A stretch of 64,000 nt of DNA from an uncultured Flavobacteriales bacterium (GTDB lineage: Bacteria > Bacteroidota > Bacteroidia > Flavobacteriales_D > Parvicellaceae): the NCBI GenBank assembly GCA_943787725.1, contig CALSNM010000017.1:54062-118061 (forward strand), in the 5' to 3' direction. This document shows positions 48,775 through 57,321 of this stretch, in pieces. The translations under genes were made by a program, and so were the position numbers. The stretch's first letter is position 1, and the number at the start of each line of letters is the position of its first letter. The notes beneath the pieces are model-generated. The model was given only the letters and a program-made list of their open reading frames with translations, made no database searches and was not told the origin of the DNA.

Positions 48775-49638
48775 TTAAATAAAAGGTGCCTCAATTGGCA
48801 ATACGGTAACAATTCTTTTCTTAATGTCAAACTTATCGCTATTTGATAAAACATGAACTTTAAGATTTGCTATTGTCATAGGAACTCCTTCTTCCAGAAC
48901 TTTTTCGTTGTTATGCGTTAAAGCATTTCCATCAAAAATAATTGCCATTCCTGAACCAATTACGGTACAATCCTTTCCGTTTTTAATAATCATTCCTGTA
49001 TCCTCAGCCAATCCAATGCCGATCAAATTTGGAAATTTCGCTACAGCTTCAGATTGCCTTCCAAAACGACCACGTTTAATAAAATGTGTATCTATAATTA
49101 ATTCAGGAATCAACCCTAAACCCTTGTACATAGAAACAGCTCCTTTAAAAAAGGCTTCTGAAGGGCTTCCTCCAGAAATCATTTCATTGGCCATTGCCAT
49201 AGCTCCTGCACTTGTTCCTGCAATAACAAAACCTTCTTCATTAATATACCTATCCATTAAAATTTCATGAATGGTTGTTCCACCAATCTTATTCGTAATA
49301 TTTGATTGGTTGCCTCCTGAAAACATAACACAATCGGCGTTTTTGACTAAATCAATTGAAGACTGTTTTTCAGAATCTTCTTTGCTTCTAATATCAAGGA
49401 TAGAAATATTTTCACAACCTAGGGTAGTAAATGCCTCTTCATAATTACCTCCTACTTCAATTGGAATACTAGATGCTGTCGGTATAATTACAATATTCGC
49501 TTTAACTCCTCCTGCCTCTTTTACAACGTGATACAGAATTCCGGCATCAATAAAGTCAAGTGGATATGATTCGTTTTCTGCTATACCTTTATCTTCATTT
49601 CCTCCAATCGGAATTAACGTTCCTCTAACTTGCTGCAT
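48775..49638 (-). CDS. cphB: Cyanophycinase
   Basis: The start is placed at 49638 (MQQVRGTLIPIGGNEDKG), because a TAnnTTTG box at 49656-49663 leaves no room for a leader at the ATG at 49647. The 287-residue serine peptidase of family S51 has IVIIPTASSIP, MFSGGNQSNI and the nucleophile elbow VIAGTSAGAMAMANEM (Ser at about 142), then HFIKRGRFGRQSEAV and GIGLAEDTGMI. It releases beta-Asp-Arg dipeptides from cyanophycin. No signal peptide, so it acts on intracellular granules. It is divergent from cphA. Confidence 0.94.
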   Translation of the reverse strand: MQQVRGTLIPIGGNEDKGIAENESYPLDFIDAGILYHVVKEAGGVKANIVIIPTASSIPIEVGGNYEEAFTTLGCENISILDIRSKEDSEKQSSIDLVKNADCVMFSGGNQSNITNKIGGTTIHEILMDRYINEEGFVIAGTSAGAMAMANEMISGGSPSEAFFKGAVSMYKGLGLIPELIIDTHFIKRGRFGRQSEAVAKFPNLIGIGLAEDTGMIIKNGKDCTVIGSGMAIIFDGNALTHNNEKVLEEGVPMTIANLKVHVLSNSDKFDIKKRIVTVLPIEAPFI

Positions 49639-49655
49639 AAATTTCATTTTGGAAA

Positions 49656-49663
49656 CAAAAATA
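49656..49663 (-). promoter_or_regulatory. -7 box for cphB
   Basis: TATTTTTG on the minus strand matches TAnnTTTG and lies 17 bp before the ATG at 49638, in the 90-bp divergent region shared with cphA. Confidence 0.45.
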
Positions 49664-49737
49664 AACTAATTTTCATGTTTTAGAATTTATATATTTATAT
49701 ATTTAGCTCATACCTAAATACAACTAAAAAACGAAAG

Positions 49738-52380
49738 ATGAAAATTAGAGAAATCAATGCAATGAGAGGACCAAATTATTGGTCAGTGAGAAGGCACAAG
49801 TTAATCGTAATGGTATTGGATCTCGAAGAGATGGAAGAAAAGCCATCAGACAAAATAGAAGGTTTTGCAGATAGATTAAAAAAAATGTTTCCCTCAATGT
49901 ATTCTCATAGATGCTCTGAAGGTTGTGAAGGTGGTTTTTTTATGCGTGTTGATAGAGGAACTTGGATGGGTCACATAATAGAACACATAGCACTAGAAAC
50001 ACAAACCTTAGCCGGTATGGATACTGGTTTTGGAAGAACTCGCGACTACGGAGAACATGGTGTTTATAACGTTGTTTTTTCCTATATGGAGGAGTCTGTA
50101 GGAAGGTTTGCTGCAAAATCAGCTGTTAAAATTTGTGAGGCTTTAATAGCAGGAGAGGATTATGATTTAGCTGATGATATTCAAACAATGCGTGAATTGC
50201 GTGACGAAGATCGCCTTGGTCCGAGTACAGGTTCGATTGTTGCGGAAGCAGAATCTCGTGGAATCCCATGGATTCGCTTAAATAAATACTCGTTGGTTCA
50301 ATTAGGTTATGGAGCCAATCAAAAACGAATTCAAGCCACTGTAACAAGTGAAACAAGCAGTATTGGTGTAGAGTTAGCGTGTGATAAAGAAGATACAAAA
50401 TACCTTCTGGAACAGGCAGAAATAGAAGTTCCAAAAGGTGATATAATAAGAAGAGAAAGGAGTCTAAAAGAATCTTGCGAATATGTTGGTTACCCATTAG
50501 TGATAAAACCCGTAGATGGCAATCATGGCAGAGGTATCACAGTGGATATTCAAAATTATGATGACGCATTAGAGGCTTTTCGTCATGCTAAAAATAGCTC
50601 AAAAAGTGGAGCTATTATTGTTGAGAAATATATCGTTGGTGATGATTACAGGTTACTTGTGATAAATAATCAATTAATAGCAGGTGCCGTAAGAACACCA
50701 GCACATGTTATCGGAAATGGAAAATCATCTATACAGGAACTCATTGATGAAGTGAATAAAGATCCGCGTAGAGGTTATGGACATGAAAATGTACTTACTC
50801 AAATAACTGTTAACGAATTAACGGAATTGATTATCAAAGATGCTGGATACACTTTAGAATCTGTTATTCCCAATGGTGAAAAATTAATTCTAAAAGACAC
50901 TGCAAATCTAAGCACTGGTGGGACAGCGGAAGATATAACTGACATTATACATCCAGCAAATGTTAGCATGGCGGAAAGGATTTCAAAAATTATTGATTTA
51001 GATATCTGCGGAATCGACATAGCAACAACAGATATCTCAAAACCACTATCAGAAACTGGAGGAGCTGTGCTAGAAGTTAATGCAGGCCCCGGTTTTAGAA
51101 TGCACTTAGCTCCCACAACCGGACTTCCTAGAAATGTTGCAGCTCCAGTGATTGAGAAATTATTTCCTCAGAAAGGAGACACTGGTAGTATTCCAATTGT
51201 AGCAATTTCTGGAACGAACGGAAAAACCACCACCACACGCTTAATTGCTCATATTGCAAAAATGAGAGGCTACAGAGTTGGCTACACCACAAGTGATGGT
51301 GTATATATCCAAAATAGGTTATTGATGACGGGTGATTGCACTGGTCCAGCAAGCTCCGAATTCGTTTTGAGGGACCCTACAGTAAACTTTGCAGTTTTGG
51401 AATGTGCTCGCGGAGGCTTGCTAAGAGCAGGTCTATCTTTTAAGAAATGTGATGTCGCAGTAGTTACAAACGTTGAAGCAGATCACCTGGGCTTGAAAGG
51501 AATTCACACAATTGATCAGCTAGCAAAAGTTAAAGCGGTTGTTCCAGAAACAGTAACGGCTGATGGCTATGCAATTTTAAATGCTGATGATGATTTAGTG
51601 TATGATATGCGTCGTAGTCTTGAGTGCAATGTCGCCTTGTTTTCTATGGATGAAAATAATCCTCGCATAAAAGCCTTACAACGCTTAAATGGAATTACCG
51701 CTATTTATGAGAATGGCTTCATAACTATATGTAGAGGTGAATGGAAAATGCGCTTAATGCAAGCTAAAAACATTCCAATAACCTATGGCGGAAAAGCCAA
51801 GTTCATGATTAAAAATGTTTTAGGAGCTATATTGGCAGCCCATGTTCAAGGAATAAGTAATGAGGATATTAAAGCTGCGTTGGAAACATTTATCCCCTCT
51901 TCCTCTCAGACTCCAGGCCGTCTGAACTTATTCAAGTTTAACGATTTCAGCATACTTTTGGATTATGCACATAACCCGGCTGGAATGCGCGCGCTAAAAG
52001 ACTTTGTAGATCAACTAGATGCTACTGTAAAAGTTGGAATCATCGCAGGTATTGGTGATAGACGTCTTGAAGATAATAATGAAATGGGAAGTATTGCGGC
52101 GGAAATGTTTGACGAGATAATTATAAGGCAAGATAAACGCTTAAGAGGCAAAACGGAAGAAGAAATTATAAAAATGTTGGACGATGGAATTAAAATGAAA
52201 GATCCAAATAAGAAAACGACTATCATTCCTTCTGAACATGAAGCAATCACTTACGCAGTTAAAAATGCGGTTAAAGGTTCATTAATAATATTGTGTAGCG
52301 ACGTTATTCCGGATGCATTGGCATTGGTAGAAAAATTTAAAGAGCAAGAATCCAAAGGAGAACTAGTATTTAACGAATAA
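49738..52380 (+). CDS. cphA: Cyanophycin synthetase
   Basis: The 880-residue enzyme is of normal length. The N-terminal domain (1-160, GPNYWSVRRHKLIVM, GTWMGHIIEHIALETQTLAG) is followed by an ATP-grasp domain (about 210-475, YPLVIKPVDGNHGRGITVDI, VEKYIVGDDYRLLVINNQLI, VLEVNAGPGFRMH) and a Mur-ligase-like domain (about 480-880, P-loop ISGTNGKTTTTRL near 492, TNVEADHLG, LDYAHNPAGMRALKDF). It polymerises Asp and Arg into cyanophycin, adding Asp and Arg with two ATP-dependent active sites. It is divergent from cphB; iaaA is beyond cphB. Confidence 0.96.
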   Translation: MKIREINAMRGPNYWSVRRHKLIVMVLDLEEMEEKPSDKIEGFADRLKKMFPSMYSHRCSEGCEGGFFMRVDRGTWMGHIIEHIALETQTLAGMDTGFGRTRDYGEHGVYNVVFSYMEESVGRFAAKSAVKICEALIAGEDYDLADDIQTMRELRDEDRLGPSTGSIVAEAESRGIPWIRLNKYSLVQLGYGANQKRIQATVTSETSSIGVELACDKEDTKYLLEQAEIEVPKGDIIRRERSLKESCEYVGYPLVIKPVDGNHGRGITVDIQNYDDALEAFRHAKNSSKSGAIIVEKYIVGDDYRLLVINNQLIAGAVRTPAHVIGNGKSSIQELIDEVNKDPRRGYGHENVLTQITVNELTELIIKDAGYTLESVIPNGEKLILKDTANLSTGGTAEDITDIIHPANVSMAERISKIIDLDICGIDIATTDISKPLSETGGAVLEVNAGPGFRMHLAPTTGLPRNVAAPVIEKLFPQKGDTGSIPIVAISGTNGKTTTTRLIAHIAKMRGYRVGYTTSDGVYIQNRLLMTGDCTGPASSEFVLRDPTVNFAVLECARGGLLRAGLSFKKCDVAVVTNVEADHLGLKGIHTIDQLAKVKAVVPETVTADGYAILNADDDLVYDMRRSLECNVALFSMDENNPRIKALQRLNGITAIYENGFITICRGEWKMRLMQAKNIPITYGGKAKFMIKNVLGAILAAHVQGISNEDIKAALETFIPSSSQTPGRLNLFKFNDFSILLDYAHNPAGMRALKDFVDQLDATVKVGIIAGIGDRRLEDNNEMGSIAAEMFDEIIIRQDKRLRGKTEEEIIKMLDDGIKMKDPNKKTTIIPSEHEAITYAVKNAVKGSLIILCSDVIPDALALVEKFKEQESKGELVFNE

Positions 52381-52544
52381 CCAAACATCTACCCAATTTA
52401 TTGTTTCGGGAGAAGTCATAGCTATCCAATAAAAATTTAATAATTACATTACAATTCGTATATTCCACTAAAATTATAACTGTTATAAACCATCTAAAAA
52501 CCATATCTGAGCTAAAAAATCATCTTTCTGCTGATATAATAAGT

Positions 52545-53570
52545 TTGTACTATAAAGCAGATTTCAATGATTCTTTTTCTGAATCCATTATCTCCTTAGC
52601 GGAGCATAGCAGTCATAAACGGGTTAGAAAAAAACTTTCCTATCTTATGATTGAGGTTTTTCAAAACATTGTTCGGCACGGAGAAGATATTGAAGAATCG
52701 AAAGATTGCTTTGGAGTTAGATGCATTGCAGATGGATTACACATTTATTCATCTAATCAAATTAATCAGCAAGCTTTTACTTTTTTAAATTCTAAATTGA
52801 AAGAAATAAATAAGCTTAGTTCTGCGGAATTAAAGATGCTTTACATGGAGATTTTAGAATCAAGAGAGCTTTCTGAAAAGGGAGGTGCAGGTTTGGGACT
52901 TATTGATATGGCCAGGAAATCTGGGAACTCAATTCAACACGATTTTAAACAATTAGCGAAAAGCGCTTATCAATTTAATTATCAACTTGATATCTCAGCT
53001 GAAAAAGGAGTCCCATTGAAACAGGAACAGAACATAGATATTCATGAAAACATAAATATCTATTCTAGTATTGATGATAACATATTGTTTTATTTTAAAG
53101 GTGACTTTTCTAAAGATAACATTCATTCTTTGTTAAGTATTTTAAAAGCCAATACCCAGAATGACGTTAAAGGCAATCAATTAAATAGTTTTAACATATT
53201 CCATACAGGAGTAGAATTAATTCAAAATATTTCTAGACATGGTAGATCTGTAAATGATTTCATAGAAGGAGTATTTAGTTTAAGTCAGGAAAAATCAGGA
53301 TACTACATCTCTACAGGAAATTATTTGAATGAAGGTGAAATCTCAAATACGGAAGAATATTTACTCCAACTAAACAACTATTCAGTGGATGAACTTAAAC
53401 AGGTTTATCTGCAAACACTCAAAAAGAACGCACTTAGTGATGACCCAGGTGCAGGCGTTGGATTAATTGATGTAAGAAGATATAACCAATCAGTTATAGA
53501 TTATGAGATACATAAATACAGTGATGGATGCTATTTAAGTATGGGTGTTTTTATTCCAATTGTTAATTAA
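52545..53570 (+). CDS. siaB: SiaB-family protein kinase
   Basis: The 341-residue frame from TTG 52545 has two related halves. Each carries a GHKL-like N-box and a glycine-rich segment: MIEVFQNIVRHGED with GGAGLGLIDMARKSG, then GVELIQNISRHGRS with PGAGVGLIDVRRYN. This is the SiaB/DUF6272 kinase type. The frame is open upstream as ISELKNHLSADIIS without an ATG, so the true start may be a non-ATG codon near 52503. SiaB phosphorylates SiaC in partner-switch signalling. siaC follows after 13 bp, and the propeller phosphatase converges on it. Confidence 0.82.
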   Translation: MYYKADFNDSFSESIISLAEHSSHKRVRKKLSYLMIEVFQNIVRHGEDIEESKDCFGVRCIADGLHIYSSNQINQQAFTFLNSKLKEINKLSSAELKMLYMEILESRELSEKGGAGLGLIDMARKSGNSIQHDFKQLAKSAYQFNYQLDISAEKGVPLKQEQNIDIHENINIYSSIDDNILFYFKGDFSKDNIHSLLSILKANTQNDVKGNQLNSFNIFHTGVELIQNISRHGRSVNDFIEGVFSLSQEKSGYYISTGNYLNEGEISNTEEYLLQLNNYSVDELKQVYLQTLKKNALSDDPGAGVGLIDVRRYNQSVIDYEIHKYSDGCYLSMGVFIPIVN

Positions 53571-53583
53571 TTAACTTACTACT

Positions 53584-53931
53584 ATGGATTTAGATAATTT
53601 TGATCAAACATCAATTAATTTTGATGAGGAAAATGGAAGCCTGAGAATAGCTGGAATATCAATGATGGAAGATAGTTTGGGGTTTTATGCCGAAACAAAA
53701 AATAAACTTGACTCCTATTTGTTAAATAGCGATAGATCAGTAACTGTAGAATTTGAACTTACTTATTTCAATTCCTCTTCTGCCAAACAATTTATTCAGA
53801 TTCTCTCTAGGTTAGAAAATAACAGAGGTGTTGTTTCATGGAAGTATCCAAAAGACAATACTATTATGGAAGATAGAGGGAAGGAATTAGAGATACTTCT
53901 AGATGTACCTTTTACGTTTATTCCAGTTTAA
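53584..53931 (+). CDS. siaC: SiaC-family regulatory phosphoprotein (DUF1987)
   Basis: The 115-residue protein has SINFDEENGSLRIAGISMMEDSLGFY and TVEFELTYFNSSSAKQFIQIL, the DUF1987/SiaC pattern. The phosphoacceptor in characterised SiaC proteins lies in the YFNxSS region; here Ser64-Ser66 are candidates. It is the substrate switched between the SiaB kinase and a PP2C phosphatase. It lies 13 bp after siaB and overlaps the convergent phosphatase gene by 14 bp. Confidence 0.87.
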   Translation: MDLDNFDQTSINFDEENGSLRIAGISMMEDSLGFYAETKNKLDSYLLNSDRSVTVEFELTYFNSSSAKQFIQILSRLENNRGVVSWKYPKDNTIMEDRGKELEILLDVPFTFIPV

Positions 53932-56900
53932 AACCCATTACAAGTAAATCATCTATCTGTGGAAAACTGCCTTTCCATGCATCTAGTTCTTGTAATAAAT
54001 ATTCTTTTTTGTCCAAATCGTTTGATACAGATTCTTTAAGAATATCTTTGAACTTCTCCATACCCATTGAAGTCATAGTTTTATCACTTAGCTGATCATA
54101 ATATCCATCCGAATACATAAATACCCAATCTCCTTCATTAAATGAAAATTGGTTGTTTTTGAAATCTCGCTTCATTTTCTTACTCTTTTTCGAAAATGAA
54201 CCTCCCACAGAAAACAAATCTGCATCAATTTTTGATATTTTTCCATCGGAGATTAACACAATTCCGTTTCTTGCTCCACTAAAGGAAAGTTGTTTATTTT
54301 CTTTATCAACCAAACAAAGAGCAATGTCCATTCCATCCTGTAACTCTCCTCCACTATTTTGATCTAGGACACGGATTATTTCATTGTTCAGGTCTTTGAG
54401 TATTTGAGCTGTATCTAAATTCTTTCGCTGAACAATCTTGTCTAGCAATAAACTACCCATCATGCTCATGAATCCACCTGGCACTCCATGTCCGGTGCAG
54501 TCAACAGTAGCTATTACGCTAATGTTTCCAAAACATCGGTACCAGTAAAAATCTCCCCCAACAATATCCTTAGGTTTATGTAAAACAAAAAAATCATTAA
54601 AATATTCCTTAATCAATTCTTCTTCTGGCAAGATTGTATCCTGAATTCTTTTAGCATAATTAATACTATTTGTTATCTCCCGATGTTGTTTTTCAACTTT
54701 ACCCTTCTCTTTTTTAAGCTGTGAAGTCCTTAATTCAACTTTTTTTTCTAATCGGATATTATTAAATCGCAATTGCCTTTCTCTTAGCTTTATGTAGATA
54801 TAAAATAACGTAATAATGATAACAACAACTGCAAAATAAAACCAGTAAGTTTTCCAAAATGGTGGCGCTACAATAAATGGATAATTGATCGTGTCGCTTT
54901 CTATATTGTCGGCATTAATAGCTTTTAAATGAAAGACATAGCTTCCAGGAGATATATTGGGATAGGTTATTGATGTTTGAGAAGTAAAATACCAATTCTC
55001 GTCAAAACCTTCTAACCAATAGGAATATTTGATCTTTTGATGATTAATCATACCAATACCTATGTAATCAAAAGTGATGTGGTTTTGATCATAATACAAA
55101 ACAGGGTTAATAGCATTTATAATATCTACAATGTCACCACTTTTTGTATTCCAAGTTTCCATTTTGTGCTGATCTAAACGAATATCTATTAAATCTAGTT
55201 TGGGAGCTATGTTGGATATAAGGTCTTCTCTTTCCTCATATTTATAGATTCCCTTTATAGTGCCAAACCAGATTGTTCCATTCAATAAATTTAAGCTACA
55301 ATTTGAATTGCATTCAACACCATTAAATCCATCAATAGCGTCATAATGTTTAAAATTTTGGATGTGATTACTTGTAGATAATTGTGTGCTAAATTTATCA
55401 ACTCCCACTCCACTACCAGCTAAAACCTGATTATTATTATTAATTTCAAGTGTGAAAAACTGAGATGATGACAATCCATTTTGTTCATTTAGCCATATGA
55501 TATCTTTAATAATATTTTCGTTTTTACAGACTTTAAAGATTCCATTATCAGAAGCGCACCAAATATCCCCTGCTTTATCTTCTCTTATGGAATAAATGGC
55601 ATTATTAAGGGTTTCTTCAACTTTAATAATTGAATCATTGTGCTTATAGAAAAGACCATTTCCACAACCCATCCATAAAACATCAGCAGAATCCTTGTAA
55701 AATGACATTATGCCTCCATGGTTTTTTAATCCTTTTGCGGCATCATACCATTTAACCAAACTATTTTCATTATTTACAACAGCAACTCCTTGGTAGCATC
55801 CTATCCATATATTTTTACTTTCATCGATCCATAAACCTCTCAAGTTCGTGTTTAAGTTATTTATTCTGTCGACCGCTTCACCATATGAGGTTAAATCATT
55901 TTTTAGAATAATCTTTTCTACATTCACCCCATCAAACCTACATAAGCCTTTATTCCTATCAAAAAACCAAATATTTCCTAAAGAATCTATTGCCATTTCT
56001 TTAACAAAGGAATTATCAATTAATTTTACTATCTCATTACTTTTAGAGTCAATAGAGAAAACTCCATAGCGCGTACCATAAAGAATATCGCCATTATTAG
56101 AACGAATAATTGAGGTCACAAAATCATCTTCCGATTTAGAAAATCCAAATTCTGAAAATGGAGATGGATAATATGCAACCAACCCTTCCCCATCTGTTCC
56201 TATCCAAATTACACCCTCCCTATCCATAAACACTCTACTCTTATGAGACATAACAAGACCATTGGAATTATTTAGTTGGATGAGCTGCTGATCCTTTTTA
56301 AGAATATATATATCGTTTGATTTTGCTAAGCAAAGTTGGTTATTGAAGAAATTTACTGAATAAATAGGTTCTCTTAAGAATGATAATTGCTTAGAGAAAT
56401 AATTTTGAATTACTTCTCCATTTTTCACAAAACTTAACCCTGATTCAGTACCCACTATGAATGTATTATTATCAGAAAAAGTGATATCCATAACATGATT
56501 AGACGCAAGACCTTTGTCAACATTAAGCTGAATGGTGTCATTGTCTTTAATAGAAAACAACCCACTATCTGAAGTTCCTAAAAGTAGCGTTCCTGAATGA
56601 AATTTCGCACAAGTTGTTGGTCCGATTTTTTTTATCAAACTATCCTCTTCTAATAACAAAGTCTTACTCATTAAGCCTATGAGAATTTGATTGTTATCCA
56701 AAAACTCTATATAGGAAACCCATCCTACATGTACTTCATCTTTTGATAAAACATTGAACTCGTGAACGAGTCCATCTTTAATAATATTGATACCTGCTCT
56801 TGTGCCAACCCAAATCTCTCCATTTTTTCGATTACTAATACAGGTTACTTCATTACTAAGAAGTCCATCTGTTGTTTTAAACGAAATAAATTTGTCTCCA

Positions 56901-57109
56901 TCAAATCGACATACTCCTCCGAATGTAGCAATCCATAAATAACCGGATTCATCTTGAATAATATCTTTTACTTGTGATTGAACAAGGCCATTAATTTGAG
57001 GTAAGTAATTTTTGAAATTATACTTTTGCGATGCACCTAAAATTGAAATAAACAATAAAAAAAAGGATATTGATATTTTGATGTTTTTCATAAAAAATTT
57101 CATATTCAC
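53918..57109 (-). CDS. Two-component-type propeller sensor fused to SpoIIE/PP2C phosphatase
   Basis: The 1063-residue protein has a signal peptide, then a seven-bladed-type regulator propeller (residues 30-640; repeated patterns DIIQDESGYLWIATFGGVCRFDG and SNRKNGEIWVGTRAGINII), a Y_Y_Y domain (about 650-770, SYWLEGFDENWYFTSQTSITYPN), one transmembrane helix (about 780-800, FYFAVVVIIITLFYIYI), a coiled coil, and a cytoplasmic SpoIIE phosphatase (about 840-1063, IVGGDFYW, DCTGHGVPGGFMSMMG, DGMDIALC, MYSDGYYDQ). This looks like a hybrid sensor in which the histidine kinase is replaced by a PP2C phosphatase. It probably dephosphorylates SiaC in response to an external ligand. Confidence 0.9.
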   Translation of the reverse strand: MNMKFFMKNIKISISFFLLFISILGASQKYNFKNYLPQINGLVQSQVKDIIQDESGYLWIATFGGVCRFDGDKFISFKTTDGLLSNEVTCISNRKNGEIWVGTRAGINIIKDGLVHEFNVLSKDEVHVGWVSYIEFLDNNQILIGLMSKTLLLEEDSLIKKIGPTTCAKFHSGTLLLGTSDSGLFSIKDNDTIQLNVDKGLASNHVMDITFSDNNTFIVGTESGLSFVKNGEVIQNYFSKQLSFLREPIYSVNFFNNQLCLAKSNDIYILKKDQQLIQLNNSNGLVMSHKSRVFMDREGVIWIGTDGEGLVAYYPSPFSEFGFSKSEDDFVTSIIRSNNGDILYGTRYGVFSIDSKSNEIVKLIDNSFVKEMAIDSLGNIWFFDRNKGLCRFDGVNVEKIILKNDLTSYGEAVDRINNLNTNLRGLWIDESKNIWIGCYQGVAVVNNENSLVKWYDAAKGLKNHGGIMSFYKDSADVLWMGCGNGLFYKHNDSIIKVEETLNNAIYSIREDKAGDIWCASDNGIFKVCKNENIIKDIIWLNEQNGLSSSQFFTLEINNNNQVLAGSGVGVDKFSTQLSTSNHIQNFKHYDAIDGFNGVECNSNCSLNLLNGTIWFGTIKGIYKYEEREDLISNIAPKLDLIDIRLDQHKMETWNTKSGDIVDIINAINPVLYYDQNHITFDYIGIGMINHQKIKYSYWLEGFDENWYFTSQTSITYPNISPGSYVFHLKAINADNIESDTINYPFIVAPPFWKTYWFYFAVVVIIITLFYIYIKLRERQLRFNNIRLEKKVELRTSQLKKEKGKVEKQHREITNSINYAKRIQDTILPEEELIKEYFNDFFVLHKPKDIVGGDFYWYRCFGNISVIATVDCTGHGVPGGFMSMMGSLLLDKIVQRKNLDTAQILKDLNNEIIRVLDQNSGGELQDGMDIALCLVDKENKQLSFSGARNGIVLISDGKISKIDADLFSVGGSFSKKSKKMKRDFKNNQFSFNEGDWVFMYSDGYYDQLSDKTMTSMGMEKFKDILKESVSNDLDKKEYLLQELDAWKGSFPQIDDLLVMGFKLE

Positions 57110-57321
57110 AAATGAGCAATCACAATATAAGAAAAAGAATACAAGTAATTAAACAGTTATAAAATCAACACTAAGATCTAATTGTTTTTTTGTTAAACTC
57201 ACCCAATCAGACCTTTTATATTTACCCAATCCTTGTGCTAAACAGAGGCCTGTCACCGCTTTATTTAGTAAATAAAATAGTAACTTGCAATAGTTTGAAT
57301 TCCTTAACCTAAACCAATTGT

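Noticed and set aside
50126..51352. Minus-strand open frames inside cphA
   Set aside because: They lie wholly within a strongly conserved gene, have Leu/His-rich translations with no motif, and no promoter or start context.
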